A DNA stretch of 64,000 nt. Source: Fratercula arctica (taxonomy: Eukaryota > Chordata > Aves > Charadriiformes > Alcidae). Shown here piece after piece: positions 13,498 to 24,489 of this stretch (its first letter is position 1; every line of letters begins with the position of its first letter). The position numbers and the translations under genes were made by a program. The stretch spans positions 3,162,001-3,226,000 of the forward strand of contig CANTUZ010000001.1 of NCBI GenBank assembly GCA_947846985.1. Reading direction: 5' to 3'. Under the pieces are notes generated by a model. The model was not told the DNA's origin and searched no databases. It saw only the letters and a list, made by a program, of their open reading frames with translations.

Positions 13498-14457
13498 CCA
13501 CAGAATCACAGAATGGCAGGGGTTGGAAGGGACCTCTGGAGATCATCCAGTCCAACCCCCTGCCAGAGCAGGGTCACCCAGAGCAGGTGGCACAGGAACA
13601 CGTCCAGGTGGGTTTGGAATGTCTCCAGAGATGGAGACTCCACCACCTCTCTGGGCAGCCTGTGCCAGGGCTCTGCCACCCTCACAGGAAAGAAGTTGAG
13701 ACAGAATTTCCCATGTTCCAGTTTGTGCCCGTTGCCCCTTGTCCTGTCACCGGGCACCACTGAGAAGAGTCTGGCCCCATCCTCTTGCCACCTGCCCTTT
13801 AGCTATTGCTGAGCATTGATGAAATCCCCTCTCAGCCTGCTCTTCTCCAGGCTAAACAGCCCCAGCCTTTCCTCATCAGATAATTGCATCATTCCCCTGA
13901 TCATCTTTGTAGCCTATGCTGGACTCTCCAGCAGTTCCCTGTCCTTCTTAAACTGGGGAGCCCAGAACTGGACCCAGGACTCCAGATGTCGCCTCCCCAG
14001 GGCAGAGCAGAGGGGGAGGATGACCTCCCTTGACCTGCTGGCCACACTCTTTTTAATGCACCCCAGGAGACCATTGGCCTTCTTGGCCACAAGGGCACAT
14101 TGCTGGCTCGTGGGCAACTTGTTGCCCACCAGGACTCCCAGGTCCCTCTCTGCAGAGCTGCTCTCCAGCAGGTCAGCTGCAACCTGTACTGGTGTGTGGG
14201 GTTATTCCTAGCTTGGTGCAGGACCCTACACTTGCCTTTGTTGCATTTCGTTAGGTTCGTCTCCACCCAACTCTCCAGCCTGTCCAGGTGTCCCTGGATG
14301 GTGGCACAGCCTTCGGGTGTGTCACCCACTCCTCCCAGCTTTGTATCATCAGCTAACGTGCTGAGGGTGCACTCTGTCCCCTCGCCCAGGTCGTTGATGA
14401 ATATGTTGAACAAGACTGGACCCAGCACTGAGCCCTGGGGAACACCACTGGTGTTAC
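13498..14457 (-). mobile_element. CR1 LINE, 5'-truncated, with remnant reverse-transcriptase region (about 960 bp)
   Basis: The left edge is the CR1 3' end read on the - strand (CACAGAATCACAGAATGG, then GGTTGGAAGGGACCTCTGGA). Reading leftwards from about 14457, the - strand encodes the C-terminal part of the CR1 reverse transcriptase. It begins with a [12 protein letters not shown] segment, followed by a LADDTKLGG segment that corresponds to the catalytic Y/LADD motif region. It continues with [12 protein letters not shown] and a [10 protein letters not shown] block typical of CR1 ORF2. The frame shifts further along, so the protein is broken. This is the longest single CR1 copy in the window. 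It lies antisense to the host gene in its last intron. Confidence 0.93.
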
Positions 14458-16121
14458 CCGCTCTTCTCTCCAGTGTTCCTTTTCTTTCTCCAGTGACTGT
14501 GGAAGGAGCCTAGGCAGTGAACTCTTAGATGGCTGGTCTCCAAAGTCCTTCATGCATATTTACTTTTATTTAAATGCCTTAGATAATATTTGATAAGCAG
14601 TTAAGCCATTCTATTGACTTCATTCCTGCTTTTTCAGATTTGGACTGTTATCCCCGTATTTATTCCTGACTGAAGCTAAACCCATCCTATTCCTATTTAT
14701 TGGCAGCCATGGAAGGTTTCAGAAATCTGCCCGCTTATGTCTCCAGCAGCTTAAAACCTGGTTTTGCAGTCTTAAGTAAGGTCCATTTCATCGCGTGTAG
14801 TTTAAGGAACCTGGCAGCAAGTGCTTTTTGTTCTAATTCATTAGTTTGAACACTTGCATGATAAATGAAGATCATTCCTGTTTTACTGCCCTGTGGGGCA
14901 GCCCTTATGTACTCTATTAACTGGGAAGTTATTTTGTAGACGAGGGAGATTAGCTTTGTATTGCTGCTCCGTTTAGGCTGTTAGATCACTTAGTATAGAT
15001 CATTCTGCCAGTTCAACTTACTAAAAAAGGGAAGATTTTTTTTGGCTGCTGGACTAAAGAGGTATTGTTCAGGCATACATAACGTGTTAGCTTGAATGGT
15101 CTTGTCATAACAAGCTCTTAAAAAAAACTCTCCTGGTCCTGCAAACTAATTAATTTCTCACCCATTTGCCTGTAAGGCCTAGATTTACAAAGGAATTTAA
15201 GCATGTTTCTTTTTAGGAGGAACTTAAATTTACATGCCCACCGGAACAGTTTGTAAAAGCTACTTCTCTCCAGCTAATTAGATGCCACAGTTTTCATGTT
15301 GGTTTACTCAGACACTTACATTTCTGCTGCTGCATAGAAAGGTTGCTGTTGTGCCTAAATTGGGCTGATCAGCGCTTGCTGAAGGTAATTTGGGGTTTAC
15401 TAATTAGACAGTCTTATATCATGCTTAAGTCTTTGCCCTTTAAAGAGTCTGATCTAAGAGAAATGAATTTGAGTGAGTTTGAAGCACAGTCCAGCCCAAC
15501 CAGTAAGAGCAGCAGGTGTTAATCGTTCAGATGGTGAAGAGGCTTTGCCTTGAGTTCAGTCTCTCCAATAACTAATTGCGCTTTGCATGACTAATTACGC
15601 TTCAGGAGCTAGGATTAAACCTAGGATTGCTTTCTGCTCTTTTTTCCCTACGTGTCCTCCTCTTCTGAGATGGCTCGTACTCTTCTGAGACCTTGCATCT
15701 TGTGCTGCAGGGTGGTATATTCAACAGGAGGATCCCCTACAGACCTGTCTATAGGCTGGGTGGTGTTCAGGCCGCTGTGTGTGTAACTTGTCTGCACCCT
15801 CTTCTGACTGCTTACATTTCAGGCAAGAACTTCTATCACTAAAATACTGTGTACAGAGTGGATAGCCTTGTGACTATTTTGAGAAACGCTCATCTGTACT
15901 GAAATCCACAAGGTACAGCTTGAAGTTCTTCCTGGATTAGATTTTAATCTCTCAAATGCCTGTTTCAATCTGTGGAGGGTTGAATACAATCCAGAGGAAT
16001 GGCAGAATTTCCTATAAATCTGTCCTGTCATTGTGCCTAAATCCAGGAGATAGGAAGCCCTCACTGCTTTACGGGGTGTTGCGGATCTGATTCTTTGACA
16101 TCGGACTCTTCCTTTACGTGT

Positions 16122-16266
16122 GACGATAGGACGAGGGGCAATGGTTTTAAACTAGAGCTGGGCAGATTTAGATTAGACATTAGGAAGAAGTTCTTTACAT
16201 TGAGGGTGGTGAGAGATTGGACCAGGTTACCCAGAGAGGTGGTGGAGACCCTTCTTCAAGATTCAC
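16122..16266 (+). mobile_element. CR1 LINE fragment lacking its 3' end
   Basis: The sequence GACGAGGGGCAATGGTTTTA through GGTTACCCAGAGAGGTGGTG matches the region of CR1 roughly 150-250 bp from its 3' end. It stops near 16266, before the usual 3' signature. About 160 bp of non-CR1 sequence separates it from the next + strand CR1 piece. It may be a separate insertion truncated by deletion. Confidence 0.8.
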
Positions 16267-16431
16267 TTCTCAAGATTTGTGGCAGGTTTAGGCTCCTCTT
16301 AGCAGCAAGTCTTATCCCATCCTGTGCTTTGGGCTTGGTTTTGTACAGAAGAGGGGAGGAGGGAGGCCTTTCCTGCCCGGTTCCATTGCACGCAGCCACT
16401 GCTTGGCCTTGTTTCTGTGCCTCAAGGTGTG

Positions 16432-17142
16432 GAAGAGTGGCTGGAGAGCTGCCTGGCAGGAAAGGACCTGGGGGTGTTGGTCAACAGCCAGCTGAATATG
16501 ATCCAGCAGTGTGCCCAGGTGGCCAAGAAGGCCAACAGCATCCTGGCCTCTATCAGCAATAGCGTGGCCAGCAGGACTGGGGCAGTGATGGTCCCCCTGT
16601 ACTGGGCACTGGTGAGTCCCCACCTCGAGTGCCATGTCCAGTTTTGGGCCCCTCACCACAAAAAAGCCATTGAGGTGCTGGAGCGTGTCCAGAGAAGGGC
16701 AACAGAGCTGGTGAGGGGTCTGGAGCACAAGTCTTGTGAGGAGCAGCTGAGGGAGCTGGGGGTGTTGAGCCTGGAGAAAAGGAGGCTGAGGGGAGACCTT
16801 CTCGCTCTCTACAGCTCCCTGAAAGGAGGGTGTAGCCAGGGGGGGTCGGTCTCTTCTCCCAAGGAACAGGCCATAGGGCAAGAGGAAATGGCCTCAAGTT
16901 GTGTCAGGGGAGGTTTAGGATGGATATTAGGAAAAATGTCTTCACTGCAAGGGTTGTCAAGCATTGGACCAGGCTGCCCAGGGAAATGGTTGAGGCACCA
17001 TCCCTGGAGGTATTTAAAAGCTGGGCAGACGTGGTGCTGAGGGACACGGGTTAGTGATGGTTTTTGTCAGAGTTAGGTTGATGGTTGGACTTGACGATTT
17101 GAAAGGTCCCCTCCAACCTACACAATCCTATAATTCGATGAT
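16432..17142 (+). mobile_element. CR1 LINE fragment with C-terminal ORF2 remnant (about 710 bp)
   Basis: The + strand encodes a recognisable CR1 ORF2 C-terminus: [13 protein letters not shown], then [20 protein letters not shown], then [20 protein letters not shown]. It then runs into the 3' UTR-like region and ends near CCCCTCCAACCTACACAATC. The frame remains open for most of this stretch, suggesting a moderately young copy. It is 5'-truncated. It shares its 3' region with the copies at 25.7, 41.7 and 53.4 kb. Confidence 0.92.
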
Positions 17143-18560
17143 GTGCATCTTGACGCATCTCGTTGGTAAGACACACAAATTACAACATTACATGCCATCT
17201 CATCCAAGTAGAAGGGAGATAATTCAGCTCTGCAGCATCTCTGTATCTGGAATGGGAAAGGCAGCAAAACCTTAGATATCTTGCACTGTAAAGCACCGTC
17301 TACTTTATTACGAAGTGTCTTATAATTTAAACTGTAATAATCAGCTGTCACGTATCTGTGAGGAATTAGTTCATGTAAACATAGGATAATGTGCCCTTGG
17401 ACCCAGAGAAGTGTCTTGAATGATATCTGGCTTTGAGAATCCATGAACATCTTGGAATTTGGGTAAATTCCTAAAACTTACCATTTAATTGTAAGGTTTC
17501 TAATAACTTGATAGAGAGCAAAATACTTTGTTTTGCTGCATTTTGCTGTTAAAGCTGAAAACGTAGCACTCTGTTTTTCCTGTGCTCTTCCTTCAGGAAG
17601 ATTCAGCAAACCTAGAAGAAACGTGAAAAATTTTCCTATCTAAGATTTAAGATAAACATAATCTAATCAAATACGTAATACTGAGTATTCGTTTATCTTG
17701 TCAATCAAGGCTGAAAGCAGTAAGCTGGGGCAAGGGGAGAGGAAAACAGACCATCCCTAGTATGTCTCCAGTGCATATTGGCCAAGTAAAATTCACAAGT
17801 GTCCTCCCTCAGATGCTTGTGTTTGTCGTATTACATCATTTTAAAAATAAATGGTTGATTGTATTGGGGTTGGTTGAAGTACTTTGAAGTCTCTGGTCAG
17901 TAAGGGACTTGAGGGCTACTCTCCAAGACCACATATACAGCCCTTACTAGCATCTGTAGCCCATACTGCCTTCTCTTTGATCATCTCTCTTAAGAATGCT
18001 CCAAATCTTTGCAAACAAAGCTGAGAGTGCAACGCAGAGATTGCATTAAAAAGGTCTGAAACAGCAGTTGAAATCGAAGAAGAAAGCTGATATTGTTGCT
18101 GCTAGCTGCATGTGTGGCGCTTATCTCTCTACTTCACTGTCTGCAACTCTAAATTCTGAAAAGCAACGTTTCCTTAAGGTAATTTGAGGGGTTTTATGGA
18201 AGAGAAGGAAGCCCTACGCATGTATTAAGGGGCAGCCCGGGAGGTGGTAAGATGGGAGAGGAAATTAAAGAGCGGTAGTTCTCCACGCTGCCCTCCCGTG
18301 GGGGATGCTTATTTTTCACAGAGGGACTTTTTGCAATAACGGTTCTCCTATTTACGAAGGGGAGCAAAAAAAGAGAAATAATGTGAAAAGGATCCACGCT
18401 AGGGACTACTCATAAATGCTATTCCAAGGTTTTCCCCTGCAAGACAGACCCCAAAATGTATCAGGCCTTGAGTCGAAGGAGTGTCTTTTAAATGGAGTTA
18501 ATGAAGGAGGCTGATACTGACATCAGTTGAATCTTATATATTCAGTGGATCATTAATAGC

Positions 18561-18581
18561 TTTTTTTTTTTTAAAAAAAAA
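18561..18581. repeat. T12-A9 palindromic homopolymer pair
   Basis: A T run is followed immediately by an A run, the same arrangement as at 11676-11700. It is low-complexity intron sequence. Confidence 0.75.
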
Positions 18582-19405
18582 TTTGGAAGGAAAATGAACC
18601 GGTTGCTTAAGTTAATGTACAACATACTATTTGCATATAGAATGGTGATTATATTTGGATAAGGATTAAGCCGATGAAGGAAAATTCACATAACATACCA
18701 CAGATGACGTAAAGCGGATGTTCCAAATTACAGACCCTGAGACAGTGTAAGTGGTCTGTGGAACTGTATTAAATAGTAAAATCCAACTTGTAAATTAAGC
18801 TTGATTAGTTCATGTTCCTCAAGAAACCGAGGCTGACGTTTGTCCAAAAAGGTTTTGGAATGATTGGCACAGAAAAGCAGATGATCTGGCAAAAATAATC
18901 CTCTGCAAATAGCAAAGTTAGTGTGGGTTTTCTCCTTTGTGCAGCTGTCAGGGAAGTCCACTGTTGGAAGAAGTCGCTCGTAGAGGATTCGGCCATTATT
19001 ACTCACTTTTGAAGAGTTTATGATGGCCTAGTACAGGCCATAAATGCATAAATATACAGTCAACAGTAATAATTCATAACGTACAGCTTGGTCTTATAAA
19101 ATGGTGTTAACAGTGCGAATTAACATAATGTGGTGGTTTCTTGGGTGATTGACTCTTCAACCCATGGAGCTTTGTAAACGTTCCTGCACGATCTTACCGG
19201 TTTTCAGTAAAGCTGTCCTCTGGGCTGTCTTCTGCAGTTCACACAGCATTAAACACATTTGGGGTTTTAGCACTTTAGGATACAAGTAGTTGGCCAAACA
19301 GAGCCCGGAGTTGTGATAAAATAATTGCTTCAGCCTTTGGTTAAACATTTGTATTGCTCGTGAGCATGCCTGACAGCTGTGATTTATCCTTTCCTTCTTT
19401 TATAG

Positions 19406-20108
19406 TGATCGACACCATACATCCAGTGCAATTCCCGTTCCAAAGAGACAGAGCTCTAGCTTCGGCAGATTGGATATTGGCTTTTCCAGTGGGCTTCCTT
19501 CTCCAGATAAAGGACTCCGAAAACGAGCCAGCACGGGAAATGAAAGACTACAGTACAAAACTCCTCCTCCTAGTTACAACTCTGCTTTAACGCAGCCCGT
19601 TGCCATCACAGCCCGTGTCGGAGAGTTAGATAAAAAACCTGGATCGCTGTCTTCTTCCTTGGATACCTCTATGGACTCCTCGAAAGGAAATGCCAAGAAA
19701 GGCGAGGACTTGTGCAGCAGTTTAAATGGTGAAAACGGGAGCCTAAACAATACCCAAGACCGGCAGGAGTCTTTCCTAGGACATACTAGTGCAATAAATG
19801 GGGCGTTGCTGCCCGGTGAGTGCTCTGGCACTGCGAGCAACGAGCAGCCCCGTGAGTTTCATCCCTCGCTCGGCCCTGTCCTTTGCTGCACGGTGGAACA
19901 AGCGGAGGAGATCATGGGGATGGAAGCGACGGGCTTCAACCCGGGAGATCAGCTAGAAGACTTTAACTCCATCCCGGTGGAGCACGCCGTGGCCGTGGAG
20001 TGCGATGAACAAGTCCTAGGGGAGTTTGAGGAGTTCTCTCGAAGGATCTATGCACTGAATGAGAACATGTCCAGCTTCCGCAGACCGCGTAAAAGTTCGG
20101 ACAAGTGA
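19406..20108 (+). CDS. Terminal coding exon of the same unidentified gene, with stop codon
   Basis: The exon follows a pyrimidine-rich acceptor ending TTTTATAG. Base 19406 completes the split codon from 6217-6218, and the frame is open for 233 further codons to TGA at 20106-20108. Counting from Asp at 19407, the tail has these features. Residues 7-10 (SAIP) sit in a Ser/basic context ([15 protein letters not shown]), resembling an EB1-type SxIP microtubule plus-end motif. KRQS (13-16) and RKRAS (38-42) resemble basophilic kinase sites. PPSY (54-57, nt 19566-19577) resembles a WW-domain ligand. A Ser/Asn-rich middle follows, then an acidic segment with [17 protein letters not shown] probable amphipathic helix ([19 protein letters not shown]) and a basic end (RRPRKSSDK) close the protein. 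I see no signal peptide or membrane segment in this part. Motif roles are inferred from short patterns only. The product is probably a cytoplasmic adaptor or the tail of a larger protein; I cannot name the family. Codon-like composition and the single open frame make coding status likely. Confidence 0.85.
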
Positions 20109-20210
20109 GCTTGGACAGGGATTTGATAGCAGACATTGAGGTGAAATCAGTGATCTGGAATAGAGATAAAATTGCACTTATTCTTTATATTAATTATAAA
20201 ACAAAAAAAA

Positions 20211-20216
20211 AATAAA
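20211..20216 (+). promoter_or_regulatory. Candidate poly(A) signal AATAAA (proximal)
   Basis: AATAAA lies about 100 nt after the stop codon in an A-rich context. Downstream sequence contains only a weak TGGTGTT element, so use is uncertain. Confidence 0.3.
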
Positions 20217-21277
20217 AAAGCTAAAGCTATTCCTATGGTGTTAGACAAAATGGACTTAAGCACGATAACACAGGATCATGGTATATTCACAGCCCAGGTA
20301 AATCTTGATTCTGCTTCCAGTCCTCTTATGTCTGGTATTTATAATCTGTTAGAATATTATTTTTTTTTTTAGGCATTGGAATCCATTTATAAAAGGCTTT
20401 CCTGGAAACAACTTCTAGTGCTGATCAGGCCCTTCCGTGAATATTTGTTAATTTCTTAATTATTATTTAGAATTAAATTTATTTTAATCTTTTCAGAAGG
20501 AAAAAAAAAAAGTTAATTTAAAAGTACGTTTATGGCAAGACCTCTTTACCTTCTCCCATGTACTCCTGTGTTTTCTTGAGCAATGTAGTCAGCATTACAG
20601 AAATACCATGAATTTGTTAGAATTGGACAACTTTCTCTTGGCTGTGCTCTGTAGCCTTTGAAGTTCTGGTTTGCGCTGATGGGCCTTCAGTCGGTGGTGT
20701 AAACTCACCCCTTCCTACCAGTAGAAGCCTTGAGGACTAAATCGCCTCTAAGGTTTCTTAAAAAAAAAAAACCTCAGCCTGCCCATTCCCTGCTTCGCTG
20801 GGGCACAGACCTCATCAGCAGAGACCTAACGAACTCCCTACTGAAGTGGGGTTCAGCTGCCCCCCCCCGAGGTGTCTTAACGGGGGACAGCGTGCCGCGA
20901 GGCACTTCAAACGTCTTCATTAAAAACCCAGACTGAAAATGCGGTCAGCACTTTGGAATTAGGGGAATTTGGGGAATCGCTCCACCCACCTGTAGAAAGG
21001 GAGGCACTTAACATTCTTCGTCGAAATTAATATCCTTTTTAACCATCTGTGTTTTAAAGGAAGCAACGTCCAGCGGTTCGCTGGAGGTGCGGTTTGCTGT
21101 TAGGTAGGTTACCACTGGCACATGTGTTCAGCTGCACTAATGGGAAAGCAATTTGCAGCCTGCTTTGTGATTCCTGGTATTTGTTTCAGTTGGGATTTCA
21201 TTGCTCTTGCTTTCTATATTGTATACCCAAGAATTTGGGCTCGGTTGTGAGCTCTCAAATATAAAAATATATAGCAG

Positions 21278-21283
21278 AATAAA
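21278..21283 (+). promoter_or_regulatory. Candidate poly(A) signal AATAAA (middle)
   Basis: AATAAA is followed about 25 nt later by a long T-rich tract (near 21305-21320) that could act as the downstream element. Confidence 0.4.
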
Positions 21284-21498
21284 AAACACTTCATCACGCC
21301 TGGCTTTTTTTTTTTCCCTCCTCCCTGGTCTATGCTTTCTTTTGAACCAATGACCTAGTCTTTTTTCTAACTTCACCGTAAGGCTAGCTGAAATTAACGT
21401 TTTAAAATGTGGATATGTATAATCTCAACTATCTGTTGTCGAAACAAGACGTGTATGTGAGAACCAATATACGTAATAGCACTGTTCTAGAATGTGCA

Positions 21499-21824
21499 TT
21501 TTTTTTTTTCCAGGTAACACCTTAATGATTGTATTAAAATTATATTCACGTTTCTTCTGTTAGCTTTTAACGGTTGTGTCTGCAATCGAGTTGTTGGATC
21601 GAGCCTTTCTCCACCCATTCATTATTTGTGGTCTGTCCCAGGACGATGCGCTGGATGGAAGCATCCAGAAGCAGTGTAAAGGCACTGAAGGTGATTCCAG
21701 CTGCAAACTTGGGCATGAAGTTGGACATACGCAAGAGTATCTTCTCCCCCCGAATAAGCTCCTCTGTTCCAACCTCATGAAAAGCTTCCCTAAAGGAAAC
21801 TGCAGCAGCTGAAAGCACTGCCAT
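21499..21824 (-). other. Unexplained antisense open frame with downstream A tract; possible retrocopy or antisense exon
   Basis: On the - strand an open frame runs from ATG at 21824 to TAA at 21567-21569 (85 codons). It reads MAVLSAAAVSFREAFHEVG, then IRGEKILLRMSNFMPKF, then AAGITFSAFTLLLDASIQRI. The composition is protein-like, with a hydrophobic stretch around FAAGITFSAFTLLL. A possible 3' splice site (GCAGTTTCCTTTAG) lies just inside the 5' part. A run of 11 A on the - strand (plus-strand T at 21499-21509) lies about 57 nt after the stop, as in a processed retrocopy. Against coding: at least one other - frame and two + frames are also open here, so openness alone is weak evidence. I do not recognise the peptide. 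It overlaps the putative 3' UTR of the + strand gene. Confidence 0.25.
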
Positions 21825-23000
21825 CCTCTAAGAGGAAATAGGTAGGATGCTCTGGCTGTGCTTTGGCATAGAGAGAGCAAGAAATTAACACCTTATTAAT
21901 GAAGTGGGCATAAGATACTCTGTCCTGTGACTATATCTTGCCATCTTCTGATAGCGGCATAGTTTTAGGTAAATTTAGGGAAGGTTGAGTCAGTCGTGCA
22001 CCCTGTGAAATGGGATCTGGCACTCTCAAAGCAGCACAGACCTTCAGTTTGTAGGTGCACTCACTTTCCTCTATAACAGAAAGGCTTTAGCTTGTGTCTG
22101 GTGGTGACTTTTCAAAGCAACCCAAAGAGTAGTTGTGAAGTCGCCGTGTTCCGGAGGTGAACACGGAGCCTCTCAGTGCAATTAAGAGACATGAGGTTCA
22201 TAGAGCATCAGCGGGATTTTGGATTTTTATTTCTTTTTTTCATTAGTTGCGCATTTTCTCAGGTTGCACCCGACCAAAAGAAGTCTGGGTTTCCTCCCTG
22301 ACGTTGTGTTGCTGTTCCTGTTTGAACCCTGTAGTTGTTCATGTGTCAAACGTGATGGTTGATTCCTGCATCTGCCGTACAAAGCTTCTGTGACGGGCTT
22401 TCTATGGATGTATCTTTAGTGGACCTTAAATTGTCCCCACGTTTCTCTTCCCCTTTCATCGCTGTCTCTCTAGAAGGCGGTGTGAAGGGGAACAGCATCG
22501 TAGGGCTAATTAAAACATTAACAAACTTCTCGTTGCCGTGAGGGTGGGGGGATTGTACAGACTGCAGCCACCTCATGGCTTTCTTTTTTTGTGTTTGTTT
22601 CCACTCCCCCCACACCCCTCTAAATTACTTTGAAAATAGCGTAGTGGGAGAGAAACAAATGGTAGATTTTGAAGGTGAGATGATATATTACAGTGTGCTT
22701 TAAACTGTCAAGAGCCTTTCGGTTCCTGCACAGCTGTGACACTGTGAAATGTCTGCAAATGTCTTCAAGTGGAGAAAACATTTCATTGCGATCTTTTCCC
22801 CTCACTTAAGAATTCCTGAGATTTTTGAGAATATTAGTTTTGGAAGATCATATCCCACTCTATTTTTATAGCAAGCACAACAGCATTGGCTTATCCTTGC
22901 TTGACCAGGTATTTAAAATAAGCAAAACCAGAATAACCCATAGTAAATGACACGTTAAAACTATGTTGGTAATTGCAGGAAAGCTCATCTGTATTTATAA

Positions 23001-23006
23001 AATAAA
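23001..23006 (+). promoter_or_regulatory. Candidate poly(A) signal AATAAA (distal, best)
   Basis: AATAAA is followed 20-30 nt downstream by a GU/U-rich element (CTTGTGTGTCTTCTCTT). This is the most textbook-like arrangement of the three candidates in the putative 3' UTR. Confidence 0.45.
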
Positions 23007-23818
23007 ACTGATTAGTATCTCTCGACTTGTGTGTCTTCTCTTAATGGCTCCTTTGTGTTTGTTTTCTTTACAAGCCCCATTTGAACCACAGTGTCCTCCC
23101 CAGCCCCAAAAACTCTTTGCCTTTTTGTTCATCGAGCCCATATCGATCCAAATGTGAATATTTGGGAGAGGGGATTCTCTAGGAGACCTGACTGCCCTGC
23201 TGGCTCCAAATCCTATTTCACATGAGATGGTATGGCAAGTTTTGGTGTTTTTTTTTCATCCTTCTCCTAAAAGAAATGGCACACAGCTGGAAAAACACTG
23301 TACGATGGGGCTGGGAGACAGCTGGATTTGCAAAACTTTTATGGATAGTGGAAAGGCATCGGGGAGGCATCGCTACTCATCCAGCACCTTCTGGGATCCA
23401 AGTTAACCAGCAGCATGTGTCTGCTTAAAAACTTTGTGTTCCCCTTGAACAGGAGTCTGCACACACGTGTCCTGGGAGGAGGCTGGCCATGATGGAGTCG
23501 CTGGTGGGAAGCCGTGTGACATGAAGAGCTGCAGGGACTCTCCAGGCATCAGCGGGACAACAGGTTTGTTTGCTTTTTTGCTTTTCTTTTCTCCCACCCA
23601 ATCTGTCTGTCAGCAGAGAGTGAAATGCCAAGACACCAACTTGTATAGTCCCGGAGCTGAAGGAGATACAAGAGAGAAATTTTACTTTAAGCTGGTTTGC
23701 AACATTGAACAGCATGACTGAAATGTAGCTGCACTAAAATGAATAATAAACTATGCATGGAAAAGGCTTGTATTGAAACAGCTGGAGGTGCTGCTGGAGA
23801 GAGTGGGCTTGTTCTCGA

Positions 23819-24216
23819 TAATCATAGAACGACTAGAGTTGGAAGGGACCTTAAAGACCATCCAGTTCCAACCCCCTGCCCTGGGCAGGGACACCTCCCA
23901 CTAGACCAGGTTGCACCAAGCCCCGTCCAACCTGGCCTTGAACCCCTCCAGGGATGGGGCAGCCACAGCTTCTCTGGGCAACCTGGGCCAGGGGCTCACC
24001 ACCCTCACAGCAAACAATTTCTTCCTGAGATCTCATCTAAATCTCCCCTCTTGCAGTTTGAAGCCATTACCCCTCATCCCATGGCTCCCCTCCCTCATCC
24101 AGAGTCCCTCCCCAGCTTTCCTGGAGCCCCTTGAGGGACTGGAAGGGGCTCTAAGGTCTCCCCGGAGCCTTCTCTTCTCCAGGCTGAACCCCCCCAACTC
24201 TCTCAGCCTGGATAAA
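23819..24216 (-). mobile_element. CR1 LINE fragment, 3' end (about 400 bp)
   Basis: The left edge carries the inverted CR1 3' end (AATCATAGAAC, then GTTGGAAGGGACCTTAAAGA). The right edge stops in the ORF2 C-terminal region (CTTCTCTTCCAGGCTG-type sequence, CTCTCAGCCTGGATAAAC). Over roughly 300 bp it is near-identical to the + strand copy at 30.03-30.35 kb. It is non-coding and 5'-truncated. Confidence 0.93.
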
Positions 24217-24423
24217 CCTTGGGCTCTGCTCTACTTCAGTTTGACAGCTTTCAAATGGCCAAATTTCTCCTTGGCTTGTGGGTCTTGAACATTTTCAGAG
24301 GGAAAAGTTTCCACATGCTCTCTGTCCTCTGAACTGACCCAGTTCAACCAGTGCCTCTGGGCAGCCGTGAGCACCTCCTGGCTGCAGGCGAGGTCTTCTG
24401 ACCCCATGTGAGGAGTAAAATAG

Positions 24424-24486
24424 TCTAGTCTAGAACAGTCTAGGTTGGAAGGGACCTTTCAGATCATCGAGTCCAACCATCAGAGC
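24424..24486 (-). mobile_element. Short CR1 LINE 3' fragment
   Basis: About 60 bp matches the extreme CR1 3' end in reverse (CTAGGTTGGAAGGGACCTTT, then CAGATCATCGAGTCCAACCA). No further CR1 sequence follows on the right. Confidence 0.85.
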
Positions 24487-24489
24487 GAC

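Larger units (their letters stand above)
20109..23030 (+). other. Putative 3' UTR of the gene
   Basis: AT-rich sequence follows the stop codon without CR1 insertions. There are three AATAAA hexamers (20211, 21278, 23001). The last has the best downstream GU-rich element, which suggests a long 3' UTR of about 2.9 kb with possible shorter forms. An open frame on the - strand at 21567-21824 lies inside and is listed separately. The 3' boundary is inferred, not demonstrated. Confidence 0.45.

Noticed and set aside
13372..13812. A 146-codon + strand open frame near 13.4-13.8 kb
   Set aside because: Most of it is the antisense strand of the CR1 copy at 13498-14457.
16324..17040. A 238-codon + strand open frame that looks like a gene
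   Set aside because: From about residue 37 onward it is the CR1 ORF2 C-terminus followed by CR1 3' region, so it is part of a truncated transposon and not a host gene.
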